The translations under genes were made by a program, and so were the position numbers. A stretch of 64,000 nucleotides of DNA from Pontederia crassipes (Eukaryota; Streptophyta; Magnoliopsida; Commelinales; Pontederiaceae): assembly GCA_030549335.1 (NCBI GenBank), contig CM060184.1, positions 40,069,909-40,133,908 of the forward strand. The letters are read 5' to 3'. Of this stretch, positions 12,481 to 25,219 are shown piece after piece. Each line of letters opens with the position of its first letter. Within the stretch, counting starts at the first letter, position 1. The notes below the pieces were generated by a model. The model did not search any database. It saw only the letters and a list, made by a program, of their open reading frames with translations, and was not told the DNA's origin.

Positions 12481-13032
12481 TGAGGAATATAATTCATTTT
12501 AGAGTGAGGTTATATAGAACATAGAAAAAATTATTACATTTCTTCAGATCCAAATACTCACACAATTTGGTCATCGCTTATGTGGGAGGACATTATGCAT
12601 ACGATCTATGTGACAATCCGTTATAGTCAATTCTGAAATTCAAATGGTGAAGACTTCAGCCTATCTCATTCTATAAATGTTCTAAAATAGCAAAAATAGA
12701 AAGAAAGCATACTTCAGGATTTAAACCATCCACTTCCAGATGTAGCCACACAACATATCCACTTTTTTCCTTGATGAATAGTGATCATGTCTCCATATAA
12801 AAAGTTGAAACCTGTAATCAAATATATAAATAAAATATTAAAATCTGGTGATTTAAATAGAGAAATATTAAAATAATGAAGCATAATAAGATAGTGATAT
12901 ATAAATAAGATAAATTACCTTACTGTTGTGGAACAGAATTTGACTACTTGCTTGTTGAGTAATTTGTAATACAAGTGCACGAACACGTTCTTCCATTTCA
13001 GCAGTCACCTTTTTAATGCGATAATCTAATTC

Positions 13033-13927
13033 TTATTGTAATTTTTGTCGCACTTCTTCACGCACTTCTTCTCTTATATGTTGCAAATTATTCTCAGTAG
13101 TAGCATTTGAAGAAGAGTCACCCATGTGCTTTGATACACCATAACTTAAATTATTTACTAGTGAGTGAGCATATTTTCCAGCACCAAATCGATATACTCT
13201 TCCTTTTGTTGGAGCTCCTACCGCATCAATCCACATAGCAGTATCAAATCCTGGTTGAGAGCTAACATCTGAACCATATTTGGTGTTAAGAAATGCATTA
13301 TAATCTTCCTGAATTCAACACAAACATAATATGTTAGAAAAAGTAAAAGAATATATAAGGTGTATGAATAAATATTTTTTTGTATAAAAATTTACACAAA
13401 CTTTTTTCATTTTCCATCAACATATTCACTAGCCTTTTTTTGCCTCGACGCTTATGACAATGCTAAAAAACTTCATAATCAGTTGGTTGTCTGCCTAACT
13501 TTTGTGCCTACAAAAACAAAATAAAACATATGACTAGAAAATAGTGCACAACTTGAAAAAATTAAATATTCAAATAGTGTAGTTAATATACAAGTCTTAT
13601 TCGATACTCTGTCATAAGTATGGAACCGGTGGTATGCTTTGTAATTCCACCCTCTTTCTCAATGAGCCTATTTTGTTTTGTAGCCTCTGATTTTTGTTGT
13701 CACTCATCTTCCATCCACAAATCAACCATTTCATTCCAAACATATCCTCTCATCCATGATAGTTTAAAACTTTTGGTTTCACTTATATGAATCTTATTAT
13801 GTCTCTTCATCACATGACATCTTGCATGATATAGTGTGGGAGAGTGAAGATCACCACACTTCTTACTAAATGCTTCCTTAATGAGAATCTGATTACTCTC
13901 ATACATATCTTGCCTGAAAATAATCAA
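13033..13927 (-). other. Transposase_24 core of the minus-strand CACTA block
   Basis: This is the most conserved part of the minus-strand second transposase. It holds the WNEMVDLW segment (about 13720), the asparagine/arginine-rich QNR helix, and the GRVYRFG motif (about 13190). The right-hand block's equivalent is at about 27990-28800 on the plus strand, so the two can be compared directly. Confidence 0.65.
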
Positions 13928-14589
13928 ATTAATGTTAAAACATTACAAAAATTTCTTGCATACAAATCACATTATTGACCTTGATTGTTAAATAATACTT
14001 TAAATGCATTCCATATCCTTTCACGAGTTTCTTGCGACACTTTTATTCAACATATACAGACAGTTTGCATAAAATCTTTCACTATCATACCAATTGTCCG
14101 AGTCATCGAATTAGAAATGAAAATACATGATACAATAAAAAATCATTAGATGTACAAATGTGAAAGATATGTATAAAATTTTAAAAAATAGCACAATAGT
14201 GAAAAATTAACATGTCACAATTCAGTGTTATAAACATTCGATCAGCTTGATTATTAGGTGCATCTATGCCATGATTTACACCCCTCATTCTTGATGATAT
14301 GGAATCATCAAAATCAGCTCCTACTTGATCTTCATTGTCGATTTGGATAGCTTGTTCTTGAGCTAATTGTGGTTAGGGGTGGATCGACACGGTGAACCCG
14401 GTAACCCGAACTGACCCGTTGTTGTTTGGGTTGGTTCGGGTTCAATGTCGGGTCGAACCAAGGTGAACCCGACTGATATCGGGTCGGGTTCGGGTTTGTG
14501 TTTTTCGACCCGGATGTACCGACCCGAACCATTAGATCTGACGGCATTTGATTTTGATTTTGTTGAGTCTTCACTCTTGTCATCTTGTG

Positions 14590-14945
14590 CGTGAGTCACA
14601 TGACTGCGAAGCGTGTTGCCGACTCGCCGTGTTCAGTGCGTGGCTGCGTGCCCTAACTCCTAACTCCTCTCGCCGGCCATCAACCTCTTCAGTCATCTCC
14701 TGTAGTCGCCACGACGCCCCTAACTCCACTTGCCGGCCGCCGATCGCCAGCCAGCCCCTGGCCGGCTGGCCCTCTCGCAAAAACGCCAAGGCATCTGCCG
14801 CCAGTCGACCTATCTGCCATCCATCGTCGCGCCTCGCGTAACAGCAGAAGCTTGGAAGCCTCTCAAGTCTCACTATCGTTATTGCCGCCAAGTCATCTGC
14901 TGACATCCGCTTGGCCCGCCACCTCTGGTCCTCTCGCCCCATGCC
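14590..14945 (+). other. GC-rich leader of hAT copy 1
   Basis: This short GC-rich island contains open frames on both strands, none with a recognisable domain. The same segment in hAT copy 2 (about 38330-38640) is clearly related but its frames are not conserved, so it is more likely promoter or leader sequence than a gene. Confidence 0.55.
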
Positions 14946-16032
14946 CTCGCCGTCGTTGCTTGCCCCTTTTCGCCATCGTCAGTTCGTCGATCTCAATCTC
15001 TTGATCCTCCTTCGGCGAGGCGACACCAACGCTACAAACAGATCCCCGAGCTCGTTAAGCAGGCGTTCCACTTCATCTGACATCTGAATCCCTCTCAATC
15101 ACGTTCCTGAATCCTGCTGGTAAAAAAAAGATCTCCATCTCCATGTCATTGTTATCTCACCATGTTCTTAGGATTGACGTTGAAGCCGAAATGCGAATGG
15201 TCTCTTTTTCAATTATTCTTCATTCAGCATGCCTTTACTCTTTAATTCATTGCTCTGGTTCAAAAGCCGAATGGGAACTACTCAATGATCTGGTTCTTGT
15301 CTTCTTGATGCATTTAAAAGACTTTATTTATAGCCTTATAGGTCTTTTGTGTTTATTTTGAACCATATAAAATTATAAAATATAAATAATCAAGAGGAGG
15401 TTGTGAGTAGTGAATCAAATGGTATGATAAGTTGATAACGTTACTTGTGATTTGTGAAGTTTGAACATATTATGTCTGTGCCACTCTTCAAATTTCGAAA
15501 CAAGGTAGCAAGCATGTTTTCAGTGCCTTCAACAATAACAATATAACATGTCTTCCTATATGTCAACAGCTTGATTTTTTTTTCTCTTAAGTATCTTTCT
15601 TTACTAATCCAAAATGATCTGATCTTTACTAATCTCAAGTACACTTTCTCCAGCTTCATTCATTTCCTTGCTCTGAAATCTGAACATTCTCAATTCCTTT
15701 CCTCATTAGCTCGTCTATCAAAGATCAAACTGAGGTATGCTATATGCCTATGTATATGCAAAATTGCAAACTGAATGTTCTTACTTATTAACTTATTAGA
15801 ATTATAATTGAATGTTTTCTAATTTCTTTTCCTTTTTTCTAGGACTATAACAATAACGACCCAAAATACAAGTGTAACTCAAATTGGAAGTGCACCTACC
15901 CTGACAAATTTACATGGAACTTCTTCTCATGATTTACAACAAGTACATGGTCAGCAATTGTTACTTGAAGCTCAACCACCTGAGGAGGTTACTTCAGAAA
16001 AGGAACAAGAGGTACTTAAAAGGAAACCATCT

Positions 16033-17402
16033 TGACCTCCTTCTAATGCTTGGGTGCATTTTAAAAGAGAAAAAGATAGAGCTATATGCAATTATTGTCA
16101 TAAGTCTTATGCTTGCAACACTTCTAATCATGGAACATCAAATCTATTAAAGCATATCAAGCTTTGTGATAAACATCCATAGAGGGGCCTTGATAAAAAA
16201 ACAAAAAACCATTGCTATTGGCAAGCAAAGCGAGGATGATCCTAACACTTGTATTAGTATGAAATTAGTTGATTTTAATCAAGAAAGGAGTAGACTAGCA
16301 CTTGCTAAGATGCTTGTTGTTGATGAGCTTGCATTTAAGTTTGTTGAAAATCAAGGTTTTAGAGAGTTCATGGCTGAATGTCAACCAAGACTTCAACTTC
16401 CTTCTCGTATCACTGCTGCTAGGGATATTATGCAATTGTTTATGCTTGAGAAGCAAAAATTGAAAAATATATTTTCTAAAAATCGTCAAATGATTTCTTT
16501 AACAACGGATACTTGGACTTCAATTCAGAATATGAATTATATGTGTATTACTGCCCATTACATAGATGACAGGTGGAAATTGCATAAGAAGATACTGAGT
16601 TTTGATTTGATTGCGGATCACAAAGGTGATACCATTGGGAAACGTTTGGAAACATGCATGAAGGGTTGGGGAATTTTGAAAATAGGTTGTGTTACAATGG
16701 ATCATGCAAATTCTAATAAACCAGCTATTGCTTATTTGGTTGATAGCATGAGCGATTGGGGCGGTTCTACATTTCTAGATGGAGAGATGACACACATGAG
16801 ATGTGCTGCCCATATATTGAATTTAATTGTTCGTGAAGGAATGAATATAATCGATGCATCTATTAAAAGAGTTAGGATTGGTTGCAAGTATGTTAGATCT
16901 TCTCCTAGTATATTTGCAACTTTCAATAGGTGCGTTGAGATGGCAAATATAAATTGTAAGAAGAAGGTCCTCATGGATGTAGCTACCAGGTGGAACTCCA
17001 CTTGTTTAATGTTAGAAGTTGCTGAAAAGTTTGAAAAGGCATTTAAAAGACTTGAGCATGATGGATCTTACATATTATATTTTAAGGATCCCAAAGAAGC
17101 AATTCCTACAAGTGAAGATTGGATTCGTATTCAAGTATTTGTGCACTTTTTAAAGGTGTTTTATGATGCCACTCTCTCATTTTCAGGGTCATTGCATGTT
17201 ACTTCAAATTCTTTCTTTCATAATTTCATTGATATTCAAAAGCAGTTGAAAAGATGGGGACAAGTTGATGACATAGTGCTACAAGCAATGACAAAAGCAA
17301 TGCAAGCAAAGTTCGATGAATATTGGGATGATGAAAAAATGCTGAATTTTTGTTATTTATTGCAGTTTTTCTTGATCCACGATACAAATTGGAAAATATT
17401 GA
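16033..17402 (+). pseudogene. hAT transposase (BED finger + RNase H-like core), truncated
   Basis: A BED-type zinc finger at 16033-16180 (CNYC...HGTSNLLKHIKLC) is preceded by PPSNAWVHF. A long open stretch from 16166 follows, with hAT-core features: STDTWTS-like TTDTWTS at about 16505, CAAHILNLIVREGM at about 16800, and ATRWNSTCLML at about 16985, which leads into the domain called DUF4413. In hAT proteins the RNase H-fold core catalyses excision and hairpin formation. The open frame of 423 codons is long for a dead copy, but a TGA lies just before the finger and the C-terminal dimerisation domain is missing, so the protein would be inactive. Confidence 0.8.
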
Positions 17403-17689
17403 GGTGGTGTTGGAGCAACCACATTTTGAGAAGTTGAACTTGTCGAATCCCTGCCAGAATTTATTTCATTAGTTCTTCCAGAGTCAATGCCTCTACCACC
17501 AACACCTCTTCCTCGCCCTCTTCGTGAATCTCCACCCCTCACCATTTTCCTACAAGAAAGAAGATAAAATAAGTTAATTATACAAGGAATATTTAAAAAA
17601 ACTGCACACATAAAATTTAATAAGGTTTTTTTTTAAAAAAAAGTCAAGACATACAAAACAAACTTATTCATCATCATCATCACTAAAGG

Positions 17690-18363
17690 AAACAGAATCC
17701 TCCTCCTCTTCTTCCACCGATGCCTCATCATCATCTGCGTCATCATCCTCATCTTCATTTTCGTTCTTATCCTCTTCACTTATCTCTTCTACTTCATTCA
17801 CATAATCGAAGTGTCTTCATCAACAAGGAGAATTGGCTCATCAAGTTCGATTGTTGGTTCAACTAAAATAGGAGTAGACATCTCATCTTTCTGATAATAA
17901 CCATCAATTGTAGGAATTGAGTCTTCATATTTTGCATCATATGAAGGAATGTCTATTCTTCCTCTTGACTTTGTTTTGCATACAACTCACCAATCTTTCC
18001 TTTCTCGATTTGTAGATGGGTAAGACATATAATAAACTTGTTGAGCTTTGCAAATACAAATGACGCATTTGTTGATAATCTAGATGCATGCCGAATTTCA
18101 ACTAGTCTGTGTCGAGGATGAACTTTCAAGCCTTTTGCCGTGTCAAACCAATCACATTTGAATAAAATAATTGAATTTCTCAAATAAGGATAATTTAATT
18201 CCAAGACTTCAACTAATACCCCATAATTATCTTGTTCGTAGTCATTATACACACTTCCTTTTATACACACACCACTATTCTTTGTTTTTCTTCCTTGACC
18301 TTGATGAATATCAAATATGAATCCATTTGAGAAATATCCCTTGTAACATTTCACTATACACAT
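17690..18363 (-). pseudogene. DUF4216 region of the minus-strand CACTA block
   Basis: The minus strand at 18363-17953 encodes NYPYLRNSIILFKCDWFD, KVHPRHRLVEI and FVFAKL. This is the pattern of DUF4216, the C-terminal part of many CACTA transposases. A very acidic tail follows at about 17820-17690. It is only distantly like the plus-strand DUF4216 at 26219-26593, sharing the WFD, KLVDI-type and PFVLA positions. The TNP2 domain that should precede it (at higher coordinates) is absent, replaced after about 18370 by AT-rich sequence and then by the start of the plus-strand block. Confidence 0.65.
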
Positions 18364-18677
18364 ATAAACTTATAAACTTATAATATAGACGTAACACATG
18401 TATTTATGAAATGCATATGAACTACATATGAATATACACTTATAGTCTATATATATAGAACTAACATACATGCATACATACATTATATATTTATGTATAT
18501 TCGTACAAAAAAATTAATATCGCATCTAAATGGCATCGACATGTACGCAACGCCAATATTGAGTCACATTAGCGTCTAAGGAGCGTCGCAACCTTGACGA
18601 CGCTAAAAATGACCTTAAATCCCTAGGTTCTTCCTCATTTTTTACTTTTCACTTTTTACTATTCTTCAACTTCACTG
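18364..18677. repeat. Junction of the two CACTA blocks, with a subterminal-type patch
   Basis: AT-rich sequence at 18364-18530 is followed at 18533-18610 by motifs like those near the element ends (ACGCAACGCC, CACATTAGCGTC, GGAGCGTCGC, GACGCTA). No CACTACAAG terminus is present. This fits the 5' subterminal region of the plus-strand block having lost its end where it meets the minus-strand block. Confidence 0.55.
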
Positions 18678-19125
18678 TTGATGACCGAAGATCGACGATC
18701 GACAACTGCGACCGCCGGCCTTATCCTTCGGTGGCTTGCTCTGACGCCGCCGCCACCTCCTCCGCCGGCTGCGACCATGACCGCCATTGAGATTGTCAAC
18801 TACGACTACGACCGCCGGTTATCGACTGCCCTCAGATCGGTTCCCGACTATGACTGTCGGGCTTGCTTCTCCCTCAGTTGCCGACTGCGACCGTCGGCCT
18901 CTTCCACCTCCTCCACTGCCCTCCGCCTCCTCCACCCTCTTTCACCTCTTCCGCGGCCCGCCCTCCGCCTCCTTCGCTCCATCCGCGGCCCGCCCTCCAC
19001 CTCCTCTGCCGTAAATGCTCCTCAGTCCGGTGCTGCCCGCTGCCCACCGCGTTCCTCCACCGCCCTATGCTGCCCTCCACCACCCGCTGCCATCCTTCTC
19101 CTCTTAAGAAGGTACGAGCCCACCA
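18678..19125 (+). other. GC-rich leader of the plus-strand CACTA block
   Basis: A pyrimidine-rich, GC-rich island of CTCC/CGCC runs precedes the transposase. Its open frames encode only Pro/Ser/Arg low-complexity sequence in all phases, so I read it as an untranslated leader or promoter-proximal exon, not a protein. Confidence 0.5.
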
Positions 19126-19129
19126 TAGT

Positions 19130-19335
19130 TAATTTGCTATATTTTAATCTAATTCCATGTTAAGTTAATTACTAGTTAATTACTTAAAAGTAATCTAATT
19201 CTTAGTTAATTACTTGAAATTAATCTAATTCCTAGTTAATTTACTATTTTTTAATCTAATACCATGTTAAGTTAATTACTTGAAATAAATCTCATTCCTA
19301 GTTAATTACTTGAAATTAATCTAATTCCTAGTTTA
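19130..19335. repeat. Minisatellite, about five imperfect copies
   Basis: Imperfect tandem copies of a unit like GTTAATTACTTGAAATTAAT followed by CTAATTCCTA, about 35-45 bp per copy, lie in the probable first intron upstream of TNP2. Confidence 0.8.
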
Positions 19336-19677
19336 TAGATGGTTGAGTTAATCATAACCTTCGACATTTATGATTGATTTCTGTCTGCATGCTTCTTTGT
19401 TCCCCACCTCTCTTATAGTAAATGCATGAGCAAAACAAATTTGTTCCGCGATTACGAGTTATTAGATTATAGTTTTCCTTAAGATTGGACTCAATTTGAA
19501 ATCAAATACTGATAATATTTTTCATAATTCTAGTACTTCTTTTTGTTCATGTTCTCATAAATTTTACTAAGGATGTACATCAATATTCTTGGTAATAAAA
19601 TGAGATTATGAAAAAAAGTGACATAAAAAATGACAAAAAAATATTAGTATTTGGTCGATTATGAAAACAACGATCAA

Positions 19678-19734
19678 GTACTTGAAACATGTGATTTTTG
19701 ACTTCATAACTTCAAAATCACATGTTTCAAGTAC
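19678..19734. repeat. Hairpin just upstream of the TNP2 coding region
   Basis: The arm GTACTTGAAACATGTGATTT at 19678-19697 pairs with AAATCACATGTTTCAAGTAC at 19715-19734. Only the few bases at the tip (around TTGACTTCATAACTTCA) are unpaired or weakly paired. It lies within about 40 bp of the first conserved transposase residues, in intron or leader sequence. Confidence 0.85.
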
Positions 19735-21696
19735 AAGATTTTATTGACATATGGCTTAATGTTGTCCGTTACAGAAATGACAAAGCTAGATCGTAGTTGG
19801 ATTTATCATTGGAAGGATAAACGTGGCGTTATAACAGAAGAATATAAGGATGGTGTTGATGAATTTATTAATGTGGCATATCAAAATGAAGGTGCTTCTT
19901 CTTCATATGGTGAAATTTTATGTCCGTGCTGGAAGTGCAAATGTTATGAGTGGAAAGTAATATATGATGTACAAAATGATTTATATTACAACGGTTTCTT
20001 ATTGACATACACAATTGGTTCTTTCATGGCGAAGAAATATGACTAAAAAGACAACTAATGTAGATACCATTGTGGGCAAGTCGAACAATCCGTACAGGGT
20101 CATGATACGAGATGCAATATTAGGAGAAAATATTGGTGAAACATTGATTGAAGAAGACCCGAATCCTTCGGCTTCTAAATTTTATAATCTTCTCGAAGAA
20201 GCAGATGAACCTTTATGGGATGGAGGCATGAAGCAAACTACACTTTCTGTAGTGGCACAACTAATGGACTTGAAATCAGAATTTAATATGAGCAAAAGTT
20301 ATTTTAACTGGATGCTTGCCATTATTAAGAGTATGCTTCCAGCTTCAGAGAAATTATGGGGAAATTTTTACAAGTGCAAAAGATTGATAAGAGATTTAGG
20401 GTTGGAATATTAAAAGATTGATGCATGCCGCAATCATTGCATGTTTTATTATAAGGAAAATAACTCACTTATGAGTTGTTCTATTTGTGGCGAGCCCAGA
20501 TACAAGCTGAGAAAGAATTTCCAAAGTTTGAAAAAATATGACAAATGCAATATTCAAATACTTTTCTATTGTTCCAAAATTACAATGACTATTTCTTTTT
20601 GAAAAGACTGCATCATTTATGAGGTGACATAGAGAAGGAGCACGTGATGATCAAAATTCCGTTACACATCCTTGTTGAGGCATGGAAACGATTTGATGCA
20701 CTTCATCTGGCTTTTTCTATAGAATCACGTAATGTTAGATTAGGACTTTGCACCGATGGCTTCAACCCATTTGGCTCATCAAGTATTGCTTATTCATGTT
20801 GGCCGATTTTTGTGACACCTTATAATTTGCCTCCAAGCATGTGTATGAAACGAAAGAACATATTGCTTACCTATATGATCCGGGTCCTCGATCTCCTGGT
20901 AAAAGTTTAGATATTTACTTAAGACCTTTGATTAATGAACCCAACATGTTGTGGGAGGATGGCATGCTTACCTATGACAAGTTTAAAAGGCAAAATTTCA
21001 TTATGAGAGTCGCATTAATGTGGATCATAAGTGATTTTTCAGCATATGGAATGTTGAGTGGTTGGAGCACAAAAGTTAAACTTGCTTGTCCCATATGTGA
21101 AAAGAATACAAAATCATTTTAGTTGAAAAATTGTAGGAAAGTTTGCTAGTTTGATTGTCATATGATGTTTTTGCCATTGGAGAATTCGATGTGTCACGAT
21201 CGAAACTCATTTAAAAAGAATACAACCGAGAACACATTGCCTCCAACTCTCATTTGATGAGACAAGAATTACTAGAGCAAGTAAACAAGCTTAATGAAGT
21301 CTCCTTCGAATTGAAAGTCGGTAGTTACAAGCAAATTGTGTTTGGAAGTGAACATAATTGGGAGAAAAGAAGTATTTTTTGATAGTTGCCTTGTTGGTCT
21401 TCAAACTTGGTACGTCATAACTTGGACGTCATTCATGTGGAGAAGAATGTATTTGACAACATCTTTAATACTATTATGGATATTAAAGGAAGAATAAAAG
21501 ATAGTATATAGGCGTGAAGACATGAAAGTTATATGCAAAAGACCAGAGCTAGATATCATTCATCTTCAAAATGGTAAATGAAAAAGCCAAAAGCTACTTA
21601 TATCTTGAGCAATGATCAAAGAAATGTGGTTTTCAAATGGGTCAAGCAATTGAAATTCCCCGACGGATATGTATCAAACATATCTCGTTATTTTAA

Positions 21697-24600
21697 TGTC
21701 ACAACCCCGATTTAAACCGTGGTTTAAATCAAAGTTGATGACTCATTACGGATAATCAAACAAAATTATAAAGAAATATGAAAATGTGATGTAATTTTTT
21801 TTATAGATAACATAAGAATAAAATATCACTAAACAAATTATACAACTTATGTAATGATCATTTCAGAGCAAGTTGATTTCCTTAAGTTTTATGTTCCACC
21901 AAATGACTTTATCTTCGATACAACTTATTTTGACAAAAATAATAAACTGAACCAAATCTCTCGATATCCTAATAAAAGGACACGAGAGTAACAATTCCCC
22001 TCAGTACCTTTACATCAAGGAATTAAACCCTGCTAGCATTATGAGCTCGCACGATCTCAGAAGCAATACTGATCTGAAAAATATTATAAACAACATTATG
22101 AGAAAAAATAGCTCAGTAAGTTGATAACTTATAGCCTATGTGTTACCAACTAATCAATTTGGAGTGATACGGAAAAGTATGCAATAATCATAATAGTTAA
22201 ATAGGTATTTTCATATATTTGATAATTACGTATATAACATACTAATCAGAAGCAAAAGCATCACAATCAACTTACAATCAATATCATATAAATCATATCA
22301 AACATATGCATGCAAATGCAACACTCTCATATGAATGCACGGATCACCAATTGCAGTAGTCGATAGGTGGACTCTAGAGGTGGCTCCTATCGTGATCAAC
22401 AATGTAGCACTTAGCTCCATTCTACCACATCCCTTTCGGGGAACAAATCATATAACGATAGGTGAAATCTAGAAGTGGCCCCTACGGATTCTAGAGGTGC
22501 CCCCATCGCGATCCCTCACAATGTGGCACTTAGCTCCGTATGGCACTTAGCTCCAACCTATCTCATCCCATTACTAGGGAACAAAATGATGGATTGGACT
22601 CTAGAGATGACTCCCATCGTGATCAATGATGTAGTACTTAGTTTCAACCATCATACATGTATGCAAATTCATGATTAATCATATAATAATTGTATCTCAA
22701 TATCGAAAGATGAATCATATCAAATATCATTTCAAACCGAACAAGATTGCACTTCTCGTAACTCATTCATATCATATCACATATGCTTTTCAAATGTGCA
22801 ATCATAGATATACTTTTCATAATTGCATTTCTAGAAATCGATTCATAACATATCCAAAACATATTCAATAATATCACAATCAATGTCACACCGAATTCAA
22901 AAGATGTGAATACATAGAGTAGGAGAAACCAACTTACCTCTTATGACAATATCGAAATACTTTTTCATTTCCTTTTCCTTGTTATTATTCTAGTCCTATG
23001 TCAATAATATGTATTCTTATTAATCCTGTCACAAGGATGCAACAATGACCAATATTATATATTACTCATGCCTTTAATCCTACAGCTTAATTAATTGATT
23101 AATCATAAGAGTTCATATTGTACCATAGTAGATTGAATACCCTACGAAATAGAATTCATATCTCTTAATATAAATAAGATAATCAAATGATTCTAGTTTT
23201 ATTTAGCTCCATATTACAGAAGCCTTAATCTCTAAAAGTTTCAAATTTTAGTTCATTGTGTTTGGTTCTCATGAAAATCAACTATCAACCCAAATTTCAT
23301 ATTATTTGTGTGTTTTGACATACTAGGCCACCTTTATTTCATTATGTATATAAAATAGGAAACAAATTATTTTATGGTGCTTTGAATTTTTCTTAAAACT
23401 AGACATCATAGGATATAACTCATAATTTTTTTTAAAATTTATAGATATCTATATTGGTCACAATAAATTTCACAAGCACTTAGATAATGTGCTCTAAATT
23501 TTCTTTTGACAAACTAAGATTGCTCGGTTAGGTCTTTATTACTTCCTATTGAAACATCATTTTCAAATGATTCTACATGGAAATAAAGATTAACATTAGT
23601 ATCTTGTGACTCTAAAGTATCAAGTATTTATATAATAATTTTGATTTAATATCTAATTTATAAATTCGGATAATAGTTTCAACGGACAAAATGATAGAAC
23701 CTTACAAATAAACACATACCAATATCCAATAGATCTAATTCCAAAGCTCAACAAAACAAGAATATATAAAATACAACATATATTAATTCTAGATTTTTAG
23801 TTTATCTACAAAAATTTTCGTGATCACAGACATTTCATTATTTTATTAATACCTCTAAATATTGAGGGGTGTCACTTATACCCCTCATAACTTTCTTGGC
23901 GCTTACGTTTTTGAGGTGGTACAAACTGTAATGGAAACTTAGTTAACACAAGATTCATACCCATAAAATTCATATCTTATTTATGAGCATATGATTTATA
24001 GCACAATTTGTAATCCAAGTTTGCTAGTTCTGTCGGACAACTAAGGCATGTACTATCTAATTAGTATATAGTATTTCAAATACACAAGATTTCATAATAA
24101 CTTTCTTTCCTATGAAAATTGGACATCTAAATAATCATTCTCTACTATTTCAATAATTTTACAATTATGATAAGATAATTTACCAATAATCTGAACATTC
24201 GATTACTAAACTTAGAATACGAGATTTGTTTTTCCTAATTTTGATTTTTCATATCCCTAAGTCATTGGTCAAATTTTCTTATTAATTCAATCAATATGAT
24301 ATGCATGAATTTACATTTAATTTTCAGATGTTTAAACTCCATAAAATCGGGGGAATTAATGATCCAAAACCACTCATACATATCTTATAAATTATCCATT
24401 TCTTTCCTTTTTATTCTTGGTGCCCTGTTGTCTTTCCTTTTCCTCTTTGGTTCGGACAGATTCAGAACATAAGGCCCTTTTTCTTTTTAACCTTCTTTTT
24501 CTTTTGTTCTTCTGGCCGGCCACACAAAAGGAAATAAACTTTCTTTCTTTTTAATCAAGTCGGCAATTCCATATGTTTATTATATTTTTCTTTTGCATGA

Positions 24601-25219
24601 GTGATGTGGCAGCTCACAATTTAATCTTACTTATTTTTTAGATGAGTTGTCATGCTACTGAAGGTTCTTCTTTTGTTTTTTTATGATAAGTCGGCACGGT
24701 GTCTGCTGTCATCCCAAATCCAATTAATTAATTTAGATGCTTAATTACGCTAATTAATGAAATTGAACATGTGAGGATGACAAAATTGGTAGATACTAGT
24801 CACTTAATTAATTAGCATAATTAGTAGAAGGTTTGCTTAACTATTATAGAGAAGTTAATTCAAAATGATTGAACAATCAAATTTAGCATGACTAAGGTCT
24901 TACTTTACTATATATATGGATGGTAATAAGTTAATTAAAATGGTCATAACTTCAAATCATTTCTATATGTTTTATTACAAGAAGATGAGGATAATACATA
25001 TATAAATAGCACCAATACGTTACATATCTAATTAATTAATTAGTCTAATTAACAATTAAGCATATTAATGCTAGCTTTATATTAATCCAATAATATTAAA
25101 TTCAACTCGATGATATAATATTTTATTGAATTTTCCGCTAGAGCTCATTAATAATTTACTTTTAAAAAATCACCATTAAATTGAATTAGTTAAAGAAATA
25201 TTTAACTTGGGATATTACA
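21697..25219. mobile_element. Solo LTR (gypsy-type), 3.5 kb, with TTTAA target duplication
   Basis: It begins TGTCACAACCCC and ends GGGATATTACA, giving the TG...CA borders of an LTR. The 5-bp sequence TTTAA flanks it on both sides (21692-21696 and 25220-25224). On each side the TNP2/DUF4218 reading picks up directly. No gag or pol sequence is visible inside, so this is a solo LTR left by recombination between two LTRs, or much less likely a non-coding element. The TGTCACAACC start is common in Ty3/gypsy LTRs. It is younger than the CACTA copy it interrupts. Confidence 0.85.
22364..22660. repeat. Imperfect tandem repeat inside the solo LTR
   Basis: Three diverged units of about 95-130 bp share GGACTCTAGAGGTGGCTCC, then ATCGTGATCAA, then GTAGCACTTAGCTCC. 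They form a local expansion within the LTR. Confidence 0.7.

Larger units (their letters stand above)
14373..17402 (+). mobile_element. hAT transposon copy 1 (5' part only), inserted in the CACTA minus block
   Basis: The left end TAGGGGTGGATCGAC sits exactly where the CACTA transposase frame breaks. It has the GAACCCG/GACCCG-rich subterminal sequence seen at both ends of hAT copy 2 (37958-43408). The two copies align from the left end through the GC-rich leader, BED finger and most of the transposase. The match stops at about 17402, and the next bases are CACTA transposase sequence. The C-terminal dimerisation domain and right end are lost. Flanking bases AATTGTGG (14365-14372) and the junction TATTGAGG agree at six of eight positions, which could be microhomology at a deletion rather than a true duplication. 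Confidence 0.8.
12700..17545 (-). pseudogene. CACTA second transposase (Transposase_24, TNPA-like), minus block, interrupted by hAT
   Basis: Starting at the ATG at 17543-17545 (just after an AG acceptor) the minus strand reads MVRGGDSRRGRGRGVGGRG, a basic Gly/Arg-rich start usual for the second CACTA protein. The reading stops at about 17403, where a hAT element begins, and resumes at 14372 (PQLAQEQAIQ). The conserved part lies at 13930-13000: WNEMVDLWM, then QQKSEATKQNR, HTTGS, and later WIDAVGAPTKGRVYRFG, all diagnostic of the plant Ptta/En/Spm family. A heptad-like charged end (EEVREEVRQKLQ, AEMEERVRALV) follows to about 12920. Such proteins bind the subterminal repeats. The coding parts are split by introns, and an in-frame stop and the hAT insertion make it non-functional. 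Confidence 0.7.

Noticed and set aside
18678-19163. A 161-codon Pro/Ser/Arg-rich protein before TNP2
   Set aside because: Three overlapping frames and the opposite strand are equally open and low-complexity. It is better read as a GC-rich leader.
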